Shown here in pieces: positions 61,700-64,000 of a stretch of 64,000 bases of DNA. Where the stretch lies: NCBI GenBank assembly GCA_902588515.1, contig CACIPP010000003.1, forward strand, positions 1 through 64,000, written 5' to 3'. The DNA comes from GCA-002704185 sp902588515. Its GTDB lineage: Bacteria; Pseudomonadota; Alphaproteobacteria; Pelagibacterales; Pelagibacteraceae. Below the pieces are notes generated by a model. The model did not search any database, was not told the DNA's origin, and saw only the letters and a list, made by a program, of their open reading frames with translations. Every line of letters begins with the position of its first letter. Positions within the stretch are counted from its first letter, which is position 1. Position numbers and translations under genes: made by a program.

Positions 61700-62478
61700 G
61701 CTCTTTAATAAAATTAAAAGACATAAATAATTATTGCGTGCAGGTTTCTTTGAATAGGCCTGAAAAGTTAAATGCATTAACAAAACCCATGTGGAAAGAG
61801 TTAGGAGGTGTATTTCAAAAACTTAGCAAAAATAAAAACTTAAGATGTATCATTATCAGAGGAGAGGGAGGAAAGTCTTTTTCACCTGGAAACGATATTG
61901 GAGAATTTGAAAAACAAAGATCGACTAGTAAGCTTGCCAAAGCTTATGGCAAATTTTTGCATGGAACACTAAAGAGCATTCAAGATTGTCCAATCCCGAC
62001 TATTGCTCTGATAGAGGGAATTTGTGTTGGAGGTGGTCTTGAAATAGCAGCATGCTGTGACATTAGGATTTGTGGAAAAAATTCAAGATTTGGAGTGCCA
62101 ATAAAGAGATTGGGATTAACTATGGCTGCAAATGAACTTCAAGCTCTACTGAAGATTACAAATTATTCAATTGCTATGGAAATTTTATTAGAAGGCAAAA
62201 TTTATAATGCTGATGAAGCTTATGAAAAATTACTTGTTAATAAAGTCGTTGACGATGATGAAGTTGAAAATGAAACATTAAAAACAGCAGAATTAATTTG
62301 TGAGGGTGCACCAAAGGTGGCGAGGTGGCATAAACTGTTCGCAAAAGAAATAATCAAGACTGGAAAAGTTTCAGAAAAATTAAATAGTATTGGTTATAAA
62401 TGTTATGACACAGAAGATTTCAAAATAGGATACAAATCTTTCTTAAATAAAATTAAACCAAAGTTTAAAAATAAATGA
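61696..62478 (+). CDS. enoyl-CoA hydratase/isomerase-family protein
   Basis: 260 residues, crotonase fold. RPEKLNALTKPMWKELG, oxyanion-hole segments SFSPGNDIGEF and LIEGICVGGGLEIAACCDIRI. The usual catalytic Glu of hydratases (rat E144, in a FGxPE motif) is replaced: FGVPIKRLGLTM. The second Glu (E164) is kept in AMEILLEGKI. Simple hydration is therefore doubtful; isomerase, lyase or hydrolase activity is possible. Between dctM and a CoA-transferase by overlap and a one-base gap. Confidence 0.87.
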   Translation: MSSLIKLKDINNYCVQVSLNRPEKLNALTKPMWKELGGVFQKLSKNKNLRCIIIRGEGGKSFSPGNDIGEFEKQRSTSKLAKAYGKFLHGTLKSIQDCPIPTIALIEGICVGGGLEIAACCDIRICGKNSRFGVPIKRLGLTMAANELQALLKITNYSIAMEILLEGKIYNADEAYEKLLVNKVVDDDEVENETLKTAELICEGAPKVARWHKLFAKEIIKTGKVSEKLNSIGYKCYDTEDFKIGYKSFLNKIKPKFKNK

Positions 62479-62479
62479 C

Positions 62480-63673
62480 ATGCCAGGTCCTTTGAAAGGA
62501 ACAAAAGTTTTAGAGGTAGCGCAAATTATGGCAGGACCAGCTTGTGGTTTAATGCTGGCAGATTTAGGTGCAGACGTTATCAAGATAGAAAAAATTCCTG
62601 AAGGGGATGACTCAAGAAAATTTTTACCACCAGATGTCAAAGGCGAGTCTGCTGCTTTTATGATTATGAATCGTGGGAAAAGAGGACTGGGTTTAAATCT
62701 AAAAGATAAAATGGGTATTGATATTTTTAAAAAAATGGTAACCAAATCAGATGTTGTAGTAGAAAATTTTAGAAAAGGGACTTTAGAGAGGCTTGGCATA
62801 GGTTACGAAGAATTAAAGAAAATTAATCCAAAAATAATTCTTTGTGAAATTTCTGGATATGGCAGAACTGGACCATATGCAAATAAAGGAGGATTTGACT
62901 TAGTTGCACAAGGCGCTAGTGGTTTAATGAGTATAACTGGTGAAAGCAAAGAAAAACCACCAATGAAAGTTGGTGCACCATTAACTGATATAACCGCAGG
63001 AATCCTTGGTGCAACAGGCGTTTTAGCGGCATTGATAAATAGAGAAAAAACCGGCAAAGGTCAAAAAGTAGATACTTCATTGTATGAAGCTGGAATCATC
63101 CACACTTATTGGCAGTCAGCTATAGCTGGAGCAACTGGTAGTTCTCCCGGTCCATTAGGATCTGCGCACCCTCTAACAGCACCTTATCAAGCATTTAAAA
63201 CAAAAGATAAATGGATAACTATTGGAGCATCAAATCAAAATAGTTGGATGAATTTAATCAAAGCATTGAAAAGAGAAGATTTAAACAAAGATGAAAGATT
63301 TTGCGATAACAAAAATAGAATGAAGAATCTAAATGCTCTTGTAGAGATATTAAATACTGAACTTACAAAAAAAACCTCACAAGAATGGTTAGCAATTTTT
63401 GACAAAGAAGGTTTACCATGCGGGCCTATAAATTCAATTTTAGATATGCATATTGATAGTCAAACAATTCATAGAAAAATGATAATTGACGTTGAAAATA
63501 AAAAAGCTGGTAAAAGCAAGGCAATTGGAATGCCAATTAAATTTTCTAATACCAATAATGAAAAGTTTATTGGATCACCAACACTTGGGGAGCATACTAA
63601 TCAAATTTTAAAAGAATTTGGCTTTAGCACAACGGATATAGATAAATTTAAAAAAAATAAAGTAATTATATAA
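62480..63673 (+). CDS. family III CoA-transferase (CaiB/BaiF), TRAP-2 operon
   Basis: 397 residues. GPLKGTKVLEVAQIMAGPACGLMLADLGADV-type opening, MIMNRGKRGLGLNLK and GRTGPYANKGGFDLVAQGASG are family marks. In the catalytic region VDTSLYEAGIIHTY the residue equivalent to formyl-CoA transferase D169 is Glu. No racemase-type His stands in the GGFDLV stretch. Co-encoded with the TRAP carrier and a crotonase, it could activate the imported acid as a CoA ester. About a third identical by eye to the copy at 37.6 kb, so not a recent duplicate. Confidence 0.9.
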   Translation: MPGPLKGTKVLEVAQIMAGPACGLMLADLGADVIKIEKIPEGDDSRKFLPPDVKGESAAFMIMNRGKRGLGLNLKDKMGIDIFKKMVTKSDVVVENFRKGTLERLGIGYEELKKINPKIILCEISGYGRTGPYANKGGFDLVAQGASGLMSITGESKEKPPMKVGAPLTDITAGILGATGVLAALINREKTGKGQKVDTSLYEAGIIHTYWQSAIAGATGSSPGPLGSAHPLTAPYQAFKTKDKWITIGASNQNSWMNLIKALKREDLNKDERFCDNKNRMKNLNALVEILNTELTKKTSQEWLAIFDKEGLPCGPINSILDMHIDSQTIHRKMIIDVENKKAGKSKAIGMPIKFSNTNNEKFIGSPTLGEHTNQILKEFGFSTTDIDKFKKNKVII

Positions 63674-63682
63674 ATTCGTTTG

Positions 63683-64000
63683 TTATATTTTTTGATCGTA
63701 CTTTCCTACTTTATTAGTTTTTTGTAATTGCTCATCAATAAAATCAAAAATTGCTTTTTTTCTATCATCGGATGTCGGACTTTCGGTTACAACGACTAAT
63801 GAAGGCTTATTTGATGATGCCCTAATCAAACCCCACGAGCCATCACCAAGTGAAAATCTAATACCATTGACAGTCAATATTTCTTTTATTTCTTCTCCAT
63901 CAATTTTGACATTGTCATCCTTAAATTTAATAAATTTTTTAATCATATCATCTACTATTTTATATTTTTCTTCATCTTTGCAGTAAGGAGCCATTGTCGG
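63683..64000 (-). CDS. phosphomannomutase/phosphoglucomutase, C-terminal part
   Basis: Cut by the window end; 106 codons visible, frame open through 64000. TVNGIRFSLGDGSWGLIRASSNKPSLVVVTES is the phosphate-binding C-terminal domain of alpha-D-phosphohexomutases of the AlgC/ManB type. Interconverts hexose 1- and 6-phosphates for glycan precursors. It converges with the CoA-transferase gene at nine bases. Confidence 0.85.
   Translation of the reverse strand, partial: PTMAPYCKDEEKYKIVDDMIKKFIKFKDDNVKIDGEEIKEILTVNGIRFSLGDGSWGLIRASSNKPSLVVVTESPTSDDRKKAIFDFIDEQLQKTNKVGKYDQKI

Noticed and set aside
1..64000. CRISPR arrays, insertion sequences, prophage or toxin-antitoxin pairs
   Set aside because: No regularly spaced repeats, transposase, integrase or phage structural motifs were seen; A- and T-runs are compositional.

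Overview
This window is very probably chromosomal DNA of a streamlined, free-living marine alphaproteobacterium, most likely SAR11 (Pelagibacterales) or a lineage of similar habit. The reasons are low GC (about one third by eye), gaps of only a few bases between most genes, many ATGA and TAATG overlaps, dominance of transport (two TRAP systems, one Liv-type ABC system, three LysE-family exporters) and the protein families themselves. I see no insertion sequence, prophage, CRISPR array, rRNA or plasmid function. No gap is longer than about 160 bases, so no 300-base stretch lacks a gene. The lineage call is inference from composition and gene families; no marker phylogeny was possible.

Region 1 (1-10.9 kb): a molybdenum hydroxylase operon of the CoxL form II type (small, large and FAD subunits, two XdhC-like maturation proteins, a MocA-like nucleotidyltransferase). 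It is followed by a reverse-strand operon hisI-DUF2237-tiny membrane ORF-HAD phosphatase, then folE, a degenerate zinc-ribbon protein, acuI and a LysR regulator, then two bactofilins with a small membrane/basic protein.

Region 2 (10.9-26 kb): LysE exporter, RseP protease and HU. Next come a CADD-type protein (candidate self-sacrificing p-aminobenzoate synthase) and the complete serine pathway serC-serA-serB in tandem. Redox and housekeeping genes follow (peroxiredoxin, rhodanese, DsbA-like isomerase, RecX, CysQ, DUF3553, MnmA, YjbQ), then tRNA-Met and a small copper/heme cassette whose cytochrome c is broken at a run of eight Gs.

Region 3 (25.6-30.6 kb): a polyamine and methylthioadenosine (MTA) block: apt (divergent), mtnP, mtnA, a class II aldolase, a fused AdoMet decarboxylase-aminopropyltransferase and a nitrilase-family amidase. 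Polyamine synthesis releases MTA. MtnP, MtnA and the aldolase could return its carbon to glycolysis as dihydroxyacetone phosphate, while Apt recovers the adenine.

Region 4 (30.6-37.6 kb): glycosyltransferases, thioredoxin-like protein, gamma-carbonic anhydrase, flavin oxidase, a beta-hydroxyacid dehydrogenase, an MFS transporter and rpoZ.

Region 5 (37.6-64 kb): organic-acid and nitrogen uptake. A TRAP system is linked to malonyl-CoA decarboxylase and a divergent family III CoA-transferase. A Liv-type ABC system carries a true nitrilase between its binding protein and permease. A second TRAP system is followed by a crotonase and a second CoA-transferase, and flanked by serine-glyoxylate aminotransferase, an enolase-superfamily enzyme and a large FAD/Fe-S dehydrogenase. 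In all three transport operons a strong hairpin lies directly after the binding-protein gene and ends 8-9 bases before the next start codon. The window ends inside a phosphomannomutase/phosphoglucomutase gene.
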